A stretch of 64,000 nucleotides of DNA, from NCBI GenBank assembly GCA_949316235.1, contig OX438743.1, positions 30,969,242 to 31,033,241 on the forward strand. Reading direction: 5' to 3'. Made by a program: the position numbers and the translations under genes. Below the pieces are notes generated by a model. It was not told the origin of the DNA, did no database searches, and saw only the letters and a program-made list of their open reading frames with translations. The DNA comes from Oegoconia quadripuncta (Eukaryota; Arthropoda; Insecta; Lepidoptera; Autostichidae). This document shows, piece by piece, positions 63,045 through 64,000 of this stretch (within the stretch, counting starts at the first letter, position 1; every line of letters starts with the position of its first letter).

Positions 63045-63356
63045 ACGCTCATACTTACATTCTTTAAGTCAAGTTAATACTTTAGCACAAGTTACTCGAA
63101 TTCTATGTAAAATTAATGTATTTTCTTTTTCTACAATAAAGCGTTTACAAACGAAACCATTCATACGGGGGTGATGGACTGAACATTGTTTAGATCGTTG
63201 TCACTTCAAGGGAAGTGACACAAAATGACCCATTTCTGATTCTAGTATAAAATCTTGAAATTGGTAAACAAACTTCTCGTCTCTATTTGTAAAGTATGGA
63301 ATCTTTGTACACATGGCGCCATCAAAAGTTGCTTCTTTGCAGACACTAAGGTTCAT

Positions 63357-63635
63357 ACATACATACATAACGTCACGATCTTTATCCCAAATAGGATGGT
63401 CACAGATATCCCAAACATTAGGGTTTGGCTATCCAAACATTAAATGTTACATAAACATCCATGCTTGAAACAACATCTACGGTTCACCGGTTTAAATGAA
63501 CACATGACATACGGCGAGTCCATTGCAGTTAAAACGTGCAAGTCTATAGATGTGTTGGTGTAAAGTCCCATAGTCGCCTTTTATGACTACCCACGGGAAG
63601 AGACGGGTTGGTTCTATTCTTGTTTCAGGTTCATT
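63357..63635 (-). repeat. Repeat A, near-complete copy
   Basis: Starts with CATACATACATACAT, then CGTCACGATCTTTATCCCAA, CACAGATATCCCAAACATTA, ACGTGCAAGTCTATAGATG and CCCACGGGAAGAGACGGGTT. Confidence 0.8.
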
Positions 63636-64000
63636 CCAGTTACTCTTTTTCTCGTTAATCAACTTTAAAAGGGGGAAATTATAGGGTATGTATTTTTATT
63701 AATGTGACATTGTCTTTCCTGATAATCTTTCTTAGTTTTTTAATAAGGTAGCCCAGGGTGTTGAAAATCTGATGATACTCTCTAGAGATGGAGAACAGGA
63801 CCCTATTGAAGTTGGTTTTGAAAACTTTGGCAGTTCATAAAACATGCGACATAATCGCTGTCCATTGCAGCTTGTGTGTTGATATTTTAGATATTTCATC
63901 CCTGGTACTTTTACTAATGATAAATTCTTGCTCTTTGATAGCTCGAAATACTGCGACATATTATGGAGCAATTTTTTTCATTCAGCTTAGATATAGCTGG
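63636..64000 (-). other. Unassigned; one open frame of 79 codons
   Basis: The minus-strand frame 63971-63732 starts at a TTG just after an in-frame TGA and ends in TAA. It includes KVPGMKYLKYQHTSCNGQRL and SIGSCSPSLESIIRFSTPW. The character recalls transposase-like proteins, but I recognise no family. Confidence 0.2.

Overview
The window looks like nuclear DNA of a lepidopteran insect (moth or butterfly). It is AT-rich and intron-rich, and its two genes have GT-AG introns of up to about 9 kb. The spaces between exons are packed with tRNA-headed SINEs, RTE-, R1- and CR1/Jockey-like LINE fragments, a mariner, and MITE or foldback elements. The species cannot be named from the sequence alone.

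Two protein-coding genes are clear and converge tail to tail. On the + strand (about 7.2 to 26.5 kb) is an inositol 1,4,5-trisphosphate 3-kinase. Five exons (11248-11427, 20732-20804, 22589-22716, 24345-24596, 25359-25706) join in frame into a 326-residue catalytic region. A possible short alternative first exon lies at 7174-7227, behind a CRE-containing candidate promoter. On the - strand (35262 down to 26594, promoter possibly near 38.0 kb) is a two-pore-domain potassium channel that matches the Drosophila open-rectifier channel Ork1. Five exons give about 1,041 residues with both pore loops (STIGYG split by an intron, and TTIGFG). The very long cytoplasmic tail carries an array of about eleven basic repeats centred on RHSIFPTF. 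The exon that should hold the first membrane helix was not found. The two stop codons are 887 bp apart, and the predicted poly(A) signals face each other about 16 bp apart, so the 3' UTRs probably overlap. IP3 3-kinase controls IP3 and calcium signalling and Ork1 sets resting potassium leak; the sequence shows no functional link beyond adjacency.

The rest is mostly repetitive. From left to right: a TTAA-flanked non-autonomous element (196-1464); nested SINEs (1982-2490); a mariner with an uninterrupted transposase ORF (about 3142-4460); a MITE (5095-5510); the IP3K introns, full of SINEs and LINE tails; the channel introns, with SINE-3 copies beside splice donors; an eight-copy minisatellite of about 90 bp split by a repeat (38920-39960); RTE and R1 LINE fragments (40.4-41.3 kb); three foldback elements (45231-45674, 47921-48340, 54049-54303), two of them inserted in other repeats and one itself hit by an R1 tail; a THAP-domain transposon relic (50.2-51.15 kb); and more SINE and LINE debris to the end. 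No recognisable host gene was found between 38 and 64 kb.

The most unusual signal is a set of near-perfect inverted repeats with loops of only 3-4 bases (3108-3141, 9392-9485, 9487-9514, 32280-32343, 46677-46708, 46997-47049), several lying inside or beside repeats. They look like snap-back template-switch products, and the larger ones in introns would make RNA hairpins. Repeat family labels (SINE-1 to SINE-4, repeats A to L) are mine, based on copies seen within this window.
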